Assembly: GCA_904419835.1 (NCBI GenBank) | Contig: CAJFTA010000026.1 | Location: forward strand, 1-31,235 | From: an uncultured Pseudoflavonifractor sp. | Lineage (GTDB): Bacteria; Bacillota; Clostridia; Oscillospirales; Oscillospiraceae | Length of the DNA: 31,235 bases | Reading direction: 5' to 3' | Shown: one piece after another, positions 1 through 6,537 of the stretch | Layout of the letters: every line of letters begins with the position of its first letter | Position numbering within the stretch: position 1 is the first letter of the stretch | Program-made: the position numbers and the translations under genes | The notes under the pieces: generated by a model | Database searches by the model: none | Told to the model about the DNA's origin: nothing | Seen by the model: the letters and a program-made list of their open reading frames with translations, nothing else

Positions 1-76
1 AAATCAGAGTGTTGGAACTCTGAAACCGTTGGGGCTAAATGGTTTGCGTGGTAGTCCGTTCGTCATATCAGATAAC

Positions 77-126
77 GGTGATTCGTAATCAGCAGGTCGT
101 GTGTTCGAGTCACATTACCAGCTCCA
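77..126 (+). tRNA. tRNA-Thr(CGU) 3' remnant, probable attachment site
   Basis: The 3' part of a tRNA can be folded here. The anticodon loop is 82-88 with anticodon CGT at 84-86. The 3' anticodon stem is 89-93, the variable loop follows, and the T stem is 99-103/111-115 around the loop TTCGAGT. The acceptor 3' strand is 116-122, then T123 and an encoded CCA at 124-126. No matching 5' acceptor strand or D arm lies upstream, and the anticodon stem already has a mismatch at 78. The gene is therefore truncated rather than intact. Integrative elements that insert into tRNA 3' ends leave exactly such a fragment at one border, and the host terminator directly follows it. I infer that an integrated element lies to the left, outside the window. 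A decayed tRNA is the alternative. Confidence 0.5.
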
Positions 127-165
127 GCTCGTCGCAAGCGTCATATCGCTTGCGACGAGCTTTTT
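126..165 (+). terminator. Intrinsic terminator after the tRNA remnant
   Basis: A perfect 15-bp stem (126-140 with 147-161) closes a 6-nt loop (TCATAT) and ends in a run of five T at 161-165. It begins in the CCA of the tRNA remnant, as terminators of single tRNA genes often do. Confidence 0.85.
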
Positions 166-246
166 CATTGGTTGAACAGAATCGGGCTGTGTCGGGGCGG
201 GGAGCGCGAGGGACAGCCGCCCGCCTCGCGTGGGATCAAGTGCCCC

Positions 247-394
247 GGAAGCCTTGCGCGGCAAGGCTTCCCAGCGGAGCGGGGACTTTTGCGCCGCTGT
301 GCGGCGCGAAAGTAACGGCATTTTTAAAGGCTGTCGAAAAAGTCCAGGGACTTTTTCGACAGCCTGAGATGGCAGGCATGAAAGTGCCTGCCAT
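247..394. repeat. Three consecutive perfect hairpins
   Basis: This gene-free stretch between the tRNA remnant and the end of the kinase operon holds three palindromes. The first is an 11-bp stem 247-257/261-271. The second is a 16-bp stem 329-344/349-364 rich in A/T runs (core GTCGAAAAAGTC). The third is a 10-bp stem 369-378/385-394. The second is followed on the minus strand by a T-rich stretch, so it and the third could terminate the leftward kinase operon ending at 446. The 16-bp element looks like a dispersed intergenic repeat, but only one copy is in the window. No protein gene is convincing in 166-445. Confidence 0.6.
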
Positions 395-445
395 GGTTTT
401 ACCACTTCACGGGAACCTTCCCGCAGGGCGCGTTTTTTACAGGGG

Positions 446-1702
446 CTATTCAAAAACCGCGCCGGAGGTATCCACGCTGTGGCCGCAGCGGTTGTCGATG
501 TCGGTGCCGTTGCCGGAGAACACCGAGCCGTCAAAGTAGATGGTCATCTCGGTGGGCACGTTCTCCAGCAGCACGGCGGTGCCGTTGTTCAGAAACTTGT
601 TGTCCTCGTACAGGTCATGGGAGGCGGACTGTCCGGTGGAGTTGAAGTGGAAGCCCACCTGGTTGTCAGTGAAGGTGCAGCCGGTCACATTGACCCAGGC
701 CTCGCCGTAGGCCAGCACGGCGGTCTTATAGCCGGTGAAGGAGCAGTCCACAGCCCAGCACTTGGCAGGAACGGCGATGCCGATATCTGTGCCGTTTCCC
801 ACAAAGTCCATGTCATAGAAGTAGTTGATCCAATAATAACTCCCGCTCCTGAGGGTGATGCTGCCGTGGAGGATGGTGCGGGCCGTGCTGTCGGTGGAGC
901 CGTAAAAGTCGATGGAGCGGCCGGGCAGTTCCAGATCGCCCTCGTAGGTCACGGCGGGCAGGTAGACCTCCACCTGGTCGCTGGCGGCGGTCTCGCCGGC
1001 GATCTGGTCCAGCAGGGTCTGGAGCTCCTCGATGGTGCCCATGGGGTAGTCGTGCCAGTTGTACACATGGGTGATGATGGGGGTGATGTGGATGTTCTGC
1101 CGCACCCGGATTACGTCGCCGTTCTTCATCCGGGCCGTCCACACAACCTGGGGCTTGCCGGAGCTGCCGGTAAAGTCCAGGTAGGACACCATGGCGGCGT
1201 CGGGGGAGTAGTCATCGTGGCTGGGGACCGTGGCCGTCAGGGGGGATGCGGCGTTCTCGTCCTGGATTACCTCCACGGTGACCTGCTCCACCAGGGGCTC
1301 AAACTCCGTCCAGGCGTCCGTGCCGGTGGCGGCGTCGTTGACATACCACCGGGAGGGCCAGCGGTAGTCATCGTCCGGCCCGCCCTGCTGATAGATGTCG
1401 GGGGCGCTCTGGCAGCGGTCGTTGGGCCAGGCCACCAAGAGCTGATAGGTCCTGTCTCCGCTGGTGTAGTGCACCTCGCCCATGCCGTCGTACTCCTGTG
1501 GGACATAGGCGCCGCAGCGGCTCCACAGCGCAGCAGCAGCGGCGGCAATGACAATCAGAACTGCCAGGCCCAGAATCAGCCATTTCCGCAGCGGCACCGG
1601 TTTTCCGGCCTTCCTCCGGGGATGGACGTCACGGGCGCAGTGGGGGCAGAAGGCGGAGCCTTCCGGCAGGCCCGCGCCGCAGTGGGGGCATTTGCGTTCC
1701 AT
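446..1702 (-). CDS. Zinc-ribbon, membrane-anchored beta-helix protein (last gene of kinase operon)
   Basis: Protein of 418 aa. Residues 1-25 form a zinc ribbon (MERKCPHCG, then CPHC). A basic stretch follows, then one hydrophobic segment around residues 38-60. The rest should lie outside the membrane: about 150 residues of unknown fold, then a run of short beta-rich repeats from about residue 220. Those repeats contain phrases such as GCTFTDNQVGF and NNGTAVLLENV, typical of right-handed parallel beta-helix (pectate-lyase-like) proteins. A GTG at 1711 extends the frame by three residues, but it sits inside the Shine-Dalgarno sequence. AAGGAG lies 8 nt before ATG 1702, and the upstream paralogue also begins MERKCPHCG, so I use 1702. 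No catalytic residues of a polysaccharide lyase can be assigned, so binding or scaffolding is as likely as enzymatic activity. Confidence 0.85.
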   Translation of the reverse strand: MERKCPHCGAGLPEGSAFCPHCARDVHPRRKAGKPVPLRKWLILGLAVLIVIAAAAAALWSRCGAYVPQEYDGMGEVHYTSGDRTYQLLVAWPNDRCQSAPDIYQQGGPDDDYRWPSRWYVNDAATGTDAWTEFEPLVEQVTVEVIQDENAASPLTATVPSHDDYSPDAAMVSYLDFTGSSGKPQVVWTARMKNGDVIRVRQNIHITPIITHVYNWHDYPMGTIEELQTLLDQIAGETAASDQVEVYLPAVTYEGDLELPGRSIDFYGSTDSTARTILHGSITLRSGSYYWINYFYDMDFVGNGTDIGIAVPAKCWAVDCSFTGYKTAVLAYGEAWVNVTGCTFTDNQVGFHFNSTGQSASHDLYEDNKFLNNGTAVLLENVPTEMTIYFDGSVFSGNGTDIDNRCGHSVDTSGAVFE

Positions 1703-1707
1703 GGTGC

Positions 1708-2967
1708 TCACTCCTTGGTATCAAAAGCGACCTGGGACAGGTCCAGGGGCTGGCTGCAGCGGTTGTCGATGTTGCGCTGGTTGTTGCAGAATACCGAGCC
1801 CTGGAAGTTCATGGTCACGTCGGTGGGGACGGCCTCCAGCAGCACGGCGGTGCCGTTGTTGGAAAAGATATTGTCGTTGAACATGGAGTGATTGACGTAC
1901 TCCCCGGTGCTGTTGAAGTCAAAGCCCACCTGATTGCCGTCGAAGCGGCAGCCGATGACGTTGACCCAGCATTCGCCGAAGGCCAGAACGCCGGTCTCCC
2001 AGTTGGTAAAGGAGCAGTTGGTGGCCCGGAAGTAGGCGGAGGTGGATACGCCGCTGCCCGTCCCGCCGCCCGCGAAGTCCAGGTTCTCGAAAAAGGAGAT
2101 ATCGCTGCTGGGACAGATAATAAAGACTGTGCCGGTGAAGGTGGTGCGGCTGCCGTCGGCATCGGTGGAGCCGTACACGTTCATGGGGCGGTTCTGAAGG
2201 GTGAGGCCGCCCTGGTAGGTCACGGCGGGCAGGTGGAGGTTCACCACGGTGGGCAGGGGGACTTCCGCCCCAATCCGGTCCACCAGGGCCTGAAGGTCCT
2301 CGATGGTGTCCATGGGGTAGTCCTCCGGGTAGTAGTCCCTGGTCTCGATGAGCTCCGGCTTATAGGTCTGCCGCAGGCGGATGGTGTCTCCATTCTTCAT
2401 GTGAAGGGTCCATACCAGCTCCGCCGGGGTGCTCTCTCCGGTGAAGTCCAGCAGGGAGATGAGGGCGGCGTCGGGAAGGGCCTCGTTGCAGGCGGGCTGG
2501 GAGCACAGCATGGGGGAGGGGCTGTCCTCCTGGTGAATGAACTCGGCGGAGACCGACTCCACCAGCTCCAGAAAGGCCTGATTGGCGTCCTCGCCGGAGT
2601 CGCTGTCGTTGATATACAGCCGGGAGGGCATCCGGTACTGGCCGTCCGCCTCGCAGGAGACGGTCAGTTCGGGCTGGGGGGTGAAACGGTCGCTCCCGGA
2701 GGCCAGCAGTACCTGGTAGACGGCGCCGTCCCCGGCGGTGTAGATCACCTGTCCGTACTCGTCGTAGGTACTGGGCTTTAATTTCAGCCACAGTCCCACG
2801 GCCGCGGCGGAGACGATGACCAGTGCCAGCAGGCCCAGCAGCGCCCGCTTCAGCATGGGCACCGGCGCCTTGGCTGCCTTGCGGCGGTGTACAGTCCTGG
2901 CGCAGTGGGGGCAGAAAGAGGCCTCCTCCGGCAGGTCCGCGCCGCAGTGGGGACATTTGCGTTCCAT
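1708..2967 (-). CDS. Zinc-ribbon, membrane-anchored beta-helix protein
   Basis: Protein of 419 aa, a close paralogue of its downstream neighbour and of the gene at 3928-5205. It has an N-terminal zinc ribbon (CPHCG...CPHC, residues 4-23), a basic linker, a transmembrane segment near residues 40-62 and an outer domain. A conserved connector around residue 208 reads MDTIEDLQALVDRI. Beta-helix coils (for example GCRFDGNQVGF, NNGTAVLLEAV) run to a C-terminus ending NIDNRC and a short tail. GGAGG lies 7 nt before the start. The previous gene stops 3 nt upstream, so the two are transcribed together. The zinc ribbon should face the cytosol, where it could contact the kinase; the beta-helix faces outward. 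Function is unknown. Confidence 0.87.
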   Translation of the reverse strand: MERKCPHCGADLPEEASFCPHCARTVHRRKAAKAPVPMLKRALLGLLALVIVSAAAVGLWLKLKPSTYDEYGQVIYTAGDGAVYQVLLASGSDRFTPQPELTVSCEADGQYRMPSRLYINDSDSGEDANQAFLELVESVSAEFIHQEDSPSPMLCSQPACNEALPDAALISLLDFTGESTPAELVWTLHMKNGDTIRLRQTYKPELIETRDYYPEDYPMDTIEDLQALVDRIGAEVPLPTVVNLHLPAVTYQGGLTLQNRPMNVYGSTDADGSRTTFTGTVFIICPSSDISFFENLDFAGGGTGSGVSTSAYFRATNCSFTNWETGVLAFGECWVNVIGCRFDGNQVGFDFNSTGEYVNHSMFNDNIFSNNGTAVLLEAVPTDVTMNFQGSVFCNNQRNIDNRCSQPLDLSQVAFDTKE

Positions 2968-2970
2968 GGC

Positions 2971-3894
2971 TTATCCTCCGTTTCCCTGGCAGTCCAGCAT
3001 GGTGTAGCCCAGCAGGTTGTAGTCCGCGTCCAGCAGCAGGTAGCACATCCAGCGGCCCTCATCGGGCAGAAATTCCTCCAGCCGCTCTATCTCGCGGCAC
3101 TGCCGCTCCATGTCCGGGGCGTGGAACTGGTGCCACAGGCGGTAAATCTGGGAGTCGTCCTTCCGCAGCACAGGGCCACGGCCTGTGTTGTAGCCCTTCA
3201 GGAACCACACCACACCTGAGGCATCCAGCTCCTCCGGAGGGATATAGGTGGAGAAGAGCTCCTGCCACTGGTTCTCGAAGGCTGCGCTCTGCTCCAGGTA
3301 GAGGCCGGTAAAGTCGTAGTCGCACAGCGTCACGTCCAGCTGCCACTGGCCGTCTCCCAGGTTGGCGGCCGGTCCGATGGAGTACCCCATCAGGTGGGTA
3401 TTGTGGTCAAAGAGCAGCAGACAGAGCCGGCTGCCCCCGGCATTGCGGGCGTCGAACATACCCCACTCCCCGTCGGAGCCGCTGGTGCCCTGGGAGGAAA
3501 CCAGCGCGGCCATTTGGAAACTGTCCACCAGATAGTCGTCGATGTTTTCGCTGGTCAGGGAGGTGGTGCCGAAGTTGATGTAGGTCACCTGGGGGAAGTG
3601 CGCCCGCATCAGCTCGGCGGTAACCTTGACCATGCCGTCTTCATCCTCGGTGAGCACCACCGGATGGACCTCTCCCTCGGGCATGCCGGCGGAGGCGCTG
3701 CTGCGGAGAAGAAGGGCCAGCAGTCCGGCGGCAGCCGCAAGCATCAGGACAAGAGCCGCGATTTTCAGCCTCTTCCGCCACAGATGGACGGGAACCTGGA
3801 CCGGCTTCCGGGGCCGGATGCTCCGGGTGCAGTGGGGGCAGAAGGAGGCGTCCTCCGGCAGTGGGGCGCCGCAGTGGGGGCAAGGGTGTTCCAT
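2971..3894 (-). CDS. Zinc-ribbon membrane protein with a different outer domain
   Basis: Protein of 307 aa. It shares the zinc ribbon (CPHCG...CPHC, residues 4-23) and a transmembrane segment near residues 36-60 with its neighbours. The outer part is not a beta-helix. It contains a DYDFTGLYLE stretch, a region rich in aromatic and acidic residues and a C-terminal LLLDADYNLLGYTMLD segment, and I recognise no named domain. A start at 3918 is possible, but it has no spaced ribosome site; GAGAGGA lies 7 nt before ATG 3894, which also gives the MEHPCPHCG start matching the paralogues. It sits between two beta-helix paralogues, which suggests the four proteins form one assembly, with this one as a distinct component. 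Confidence 0.82.
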   Translation of the reverse strand: MEHPCPHCGAPLPEDASFCPHCTRSIRPRKPVQVPVHLWRKRLKIAALVLMLAAAAGLLALLLRSSASAGMPEGEVHPVVLTEDEDGMVKVTAELMRAHFPQVTYINFGTTSLTSENIDDYLVDSFQMAALVSSQGTSGSDGEWGMFDARNAGGSRLCLLLFDHNTHLMGYSIGPAANLGDGQWQLDVTLCDYDFTGLYLEQSAAFENQWQELFSTYIPPEELDASGVVWFLKGYNTGRGPVLRKDDSQIYRLWHQFHAPDMERQCREIERLEEFLPDEGRWMCYLLLDADYNLLGYTMLDCQGNGG

Positions 3895-3927
3895 GGCAAA
3901 TTCCTCTCTGTTCCGCATCTCCGCGGG

Positions 3928-5205
3928 TTATTCAAAGGTGGCGTAGGCGATGTCCACCGGCTGCCCGCAGGGGTTGTCGATATCCGTCCCGTTGCCGGAG
4001 AAGCGGGAGCCGGCAAAATCAATGGTCCTGTCGGTAGGGACCTGTTTGAGCAGCACGGCGGTGCCGTTGCTGCGAAAGGTGTTGTACTCAAAACGGGTAT
4101 AGTTGGCATAATCCCCGGCGCTGTCAAAGCAGAAGCCCACGGTGTTGTCCTCAAACAGGCAGCCCGTCGGGTCGCACCAGCCGTCGCCGGTGATCAGCAG
4201 CCCGGTGTCCCAGCCGGAGAAGAAGCAGTTCTCCACCCGGCTCTCGGCTGAGACGGTGAGCCCCACCCCGGAGCCGCTTCCCCGGAAGTCAATATTCCGA
4301 ATAAAGGACAGCGGCTTTTTCGCCGGCGCCATCACCACCGGTCCGGTAAAGGAGGTGCGCATGTTTTTCTCATCCGCGCTGCCGTACAGGCTGACGCCCC
4401 GGCGGCGGACGGTGAGCCCGCCCTGGTAGTGGACCGGGGGCAGGTGGACGTACACCATGGCGGAGGGGGAGGCCTCCCCGGCAATCCGGTCCACCAGGGC
4501 CTGGAGGTCCTCGATGGTGTCCATGGAGTAGTCCTCCGGGTAGTAGTCCAGAGTCTCCACCTGCTCCAGATAGAGCTTCTGCCGCAGGCGGATGGTGTCC
4601 CCGTTTTTCATGTTGAAGGTCCACACCAGCTCCGCCGGACTGCTCTGGCCGGAGAAATTCACGGTGGTCACCAGCGCCGCGTCGTCGTCGTAGGACTGGT
4701 ACATGGGCTGGGAGCAGGTCATGGGGGAGAGGCTGTCCTCCGGCTGGATGAGCTGGGCATAGAAGGTGTCCACCAGCTGAAGAAACATCTGACCGGCGTT
4801 GAGTCCGCTCTCCACGTGGGTGATAAACAGGCTGGAGGCCCGCTCGTAGAACACATATTTTTCCGCCTGCACCGTATATTCCGGCTGGGGGCCGGAGGCG
4901 TTGTCCTGAAAGGTGAGGCAGAGGCGGTAGGAGTTGCTGCCGGTGGAGTAGACCACCTGGCCGTAGGCGTCGTAAATGTCGGGGGTGACGGCCTGGTACA
5001 GCGCCGTTCCCAGCAGAAGCCCGCCAAACCCCAGCAGCGCCAGTCCCGCCAGCCAGAGGGCCAGCCGGACCTTTTTCCGCCACATGTGAACCGGAATGAC
5101 CACATCCCTCCGGGAACGGACGCTCTGGGCACAGTGGGGGCAGAAGGAGGACTCCTCCGGCAGCGGCGCGCCGCAGCGGGGGCAGGGGTTGAATCTGCCG
5201 GCCAT
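3928..5205 (-). CDS. Zinc-ribbon, membrane-anchored beta-helix protein (first after kinase)
   Basis: Protein of 425 aa. The zinc ribbon is CPRCG...CPHC (residues 8-27), followed by a basic stretch and a long hydrophobic segment at about 44-70. The outer domain has the connector MDTIEDLQALVDRIAGE at about residue 230, then beta-helix repeats (phrases such as NCFFSGWDTGLL, SNGTAVLLKQV) and the C-terminal DIDNPCGQPVDIA motif shared with the paralogues. The kinase stop codon is one nucleotide upstream of this ATG, with GGAGG 9 nt before it, so the two are translationally coupled. That tight coupling is the best evidence that kinase and zinc-ribbon proteins work together. The DNA is visibly duplicated with 1708-2967, for example around 2300-2338 and 4510-4549. 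Confidence 0.87.
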   Translation of the reverse strand: MAGRFNPCPRCGAPLPEESSFCPHCAQSVRSRRDVVIPVHMWRKKVRLALWLAGLALLGFGGLLLGTALYQAVTPDIYDAYGQVVYSTGSNSYRLCLTFQDNASGPQPEYTVQAEKYVFYERASSLFITHVESGLNAGQMFLQLVDTFYAQLIQPEDSLSPMTCSQPMYQSYDDDAALVTTVNFSGQSSPAELVWTFNMKNGDTIRLRQKLYLEQVETLDYYPEDYSMDTIEDLQALVDRIAGEASPSAMVYVHLPPVHYQGGLTVRRRGVSLYGSADEKNMRTSFTGPVVMAPAKKPLSFIRNIDFRGSGSGVGLTVSAESRVENCFFSGWDTGLLITGDGWCDPTGCLFEDNTVGFCFDSAGDYANYTRFEYNTFRSNGTAVLLKQVPTDRTIDFAGSRFSGNGTDIDNPCGQPVDIAYATFE

Positions 5206-5206
5206 G

Positions 5207-5827
5207 TTACAGGGCCTCCATCAGCCGCAGCACATTCTTGTACCGCCGCTGAGGGTTGACGTGGGTGCACCGGTCCACAATCCGGCCCATCTTACCCCCG
5301 GCCAGATGCTTGGAGGGGTGCTCGCCGGTGAGCATCACGTTGATGAGAATGCCCAGGGAGTAGATGTCGGTGCGGATGTCCGATTGGGACAGGCCGTACT
5401 GCTCCGGGGCGGCGTAGCCGGTGGTGCCCAGAATCTGGGTGTCGTTACTGTGCTCCGGCTTATGCAGCCGGGCGGCGTCAAAGTCGATGAGCACCGCCTC
5501 CGCGCCCCGGAGCATAATGTTCTCCGGCTTCACATCCCGGTGGACGGCGCCGATGGAGTGGAGGACCCACAGGGCCTGGCAGATCTGGCGCACAATTGAC
5601 TTGGTCTCCTCCGGCGAGAAAAGGGCGTCCTTGAGGAGAAAGCCCAGCGTATCCCCCTCGATGAATTCCTCCAGCACCAGGTTTTCCCCGTCCCGCTCCG
5701 CCACCTCGTAGATGGTGGGCAGGTTGGGGCAGGCATAGTCCAGCAGGGCACGGTAGACCTCGGAATTGCCCGTAAAATGCCGCAGGATAAATTTTTTCCC
5801 TGTGCGCTTGTGGCGGATGAGCCGCAC
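5207..5827 (-). CDS. Hanks-type serine/threonine protein kinase (N-terminus uncertain)
   Basis: The 206-aa frame from GTG 5827 carries the kinase catalytic loop HRDVKPEN (residues 96-103), the metal-binding DFD in place of DFG (115-117), the activation/P+1 segment GTTGYAAPEQ (134-143) and the DIYSLG helix motif (154-159). It has no transmembrane or PASTA region. The usual beta-3 lysine position reads ILR, that is Arg16, so ATP binding may be non-standard. The GTG start falls inside the N-lobe: the same frame stays open upstream to about 5911 and encodes a sensible beta-1/beta-2 segment (DILREEYQLIRVLKESPRG). There is no ATG, GTG or TTG in that extension. An ATT at 5903-5905 lies 6 nt after a run of six G, and a CTG is at 5891-5893. 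It heads a five-gene leftward operon. Confidence 0.85.
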   Translation of the reverse strand: MRLIRHKRTGKKFILRHFTGNSEVYRALLDYACPNLPTIYEVAERDGENLVLEEFIEGDTLGFLLKDALFSPEETKSIVRQICQALWVLHSIGAVHRDVKPENIMLRGAEAVLIDFDAARLHKPEHSNDTQILGTTGYAAPEQYGLSQSDIRTDIYSLGILINVMLTGEHPSKHLAGGKMGRIVDRCTHVNPQRRYKNVLRLMEAL

Positions 5828-5945
5828 GCTTCCCCGGGGGCTCTCCTTCAGAACCCGGATAAGCTGGTACTCTTCGCGCAGAATATCTGACAGCCAAGTA
5901 TAAATGGAAATCCCCCCAAAATCTGAAACACTATGCAGTGGGCAT

Positions 5946-5973
5946 ATTGTATCCCCATACTAAATGTTGTAAA
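5946..5973 (-). promoter_or_regulatory. Promoter of the kinase/zinc-ribbon operon
   Basis: Read on the minus strand, TTTACA (5968-5973) and TACAAT (5946-5951) are separated by 16 nt. Each hexamer is 5 of 6 to the sigma-A consensus. The predicted start near 5939 leaves a leader of roughly 30-45 nt before the kinase, which fits initiation near 5893-5905 better than at 5827. The element lies in the divergent gap shared with the XRE gene, so that regulator could control it. Confidence 0.6.
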
Positions 5974-6021
5974 TTTAAGTATATAGGATTTGCATTTGGA
6001 AGTCAAAGGGGAGTGAGAAGT

Positions 6022-6447
6022 ATGGAAGAAAAGACCACGGATGATCTCAATCAGGAACTGATGAGCAAGGACGACATTGACTCCTACATCAAGGAGAATC
6101 GCTTCTATTTTTTGGATCGGAGCATTTCTGAGCTGCTCAATGCGCTCTACGATAAAAAGGACATCTCCAAGGCGGCCCTGGCCCGCAAGGCGGGGATGAG
6201 CGAGGTGTACCTGCACCAGGTCTTTTCCGGCCGGCGGAAGCCCTCCCGCGACAAGCTGCTCTGCCTGTGCGTGGGGCTGGGCGCCACCCTGGACGAGACC
6301 CAGCGCCTGCTCCGGCAGGCCGCTCTGGCGGAGATCTACCCCAAGAACAAACGAGACGCCATCATCGGCTTCGGCATCACCCACCAGATGGAGCTGAGCG
6401 AGATCAACGACAAGCTCTTTGTTGAAAACGAAAAGACTCTGTTTTAA
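6022..6447 (+). CDS. XRE-family helix-turn-helix regulator
   Basis: Protein of 141 aa. An N-terminal acidic stretch with NQELMSKDDIDSYI is followed by a helix-turn-helix at about residues 50-80 (ISKAALARKAGMSEVYLHQVFSG, then RKPSRDKLL). The helical C-terminal part (about 85-141) contains LLRQAALAEIYPKNKRD. The frame is open back to 5938, but AGGGGAG lies about 9 nt before ATG 6022, and the upstream residues look non-coding. It is divergent from the kinase operon. A TATATA at 5980-5985 could be its -10 box, with no good -35, which would suit an activated or self-regulated promoter. The likely targets are the kinase operon and the SLH gene just downstream. Confidence 0.88.
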   Translation: MEEKTTDDLNQELMSKDDIDSYIKENRFYFLDRSISELLNALYDKKDISKAALARKAGMSEVYLHQVFSGRRKPSRDKLLCLCVGLGATLDETQRLLRQAALAEIYPKNKRDAIIGFGITHQMELSEINDKLFVENEKTLF

Positions 6448-6465
6448 CAGCGGCGGGTGTACGTA

Positions 6466-6508
6466 TTGTTTTAAACGGCTTGGGAGAGTATGCTCCGGCT
6501 GTTTAAAA
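6466..6508 (+). promoter_or_regulatory. Weak promoter covered by an inverted repeat, before the SLH gene
   Basis: TTGTTT (6466-6471) and TATGCT (6489-6494) are 17 nt apart. A perfect 8-bp inverted repeat, TTTTAAAC at 6469-6476 and GTTTAAAA at 6501-6508, brackets this promoter, with partial pairing between its arms. It has no T-run on the plus strand, so an operator is more likely than a terminator. The neighbouring XRE protein is the obvious candidate to bind it. Confidence 0.4.
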
Positions 6509-6537
6509 AATAAGCAAATAATAGGAGGAAGCAAAGA

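Noticed and set aside
1..89. Short open frames entering from the left edge, ending at 54 or at 89, possibly an integrase C-terminus
   Set aside because: Both frames are too short to recognise, and two different frames look equally protein-like, so neither can be supported.
5938..6021. N-terminal extension of the XRE regulator from ATG 5938
   Set aside because: It covers the divergent promoter of the kinase operon and has no ribosome site. ATG 6022 has a well-spaced one.
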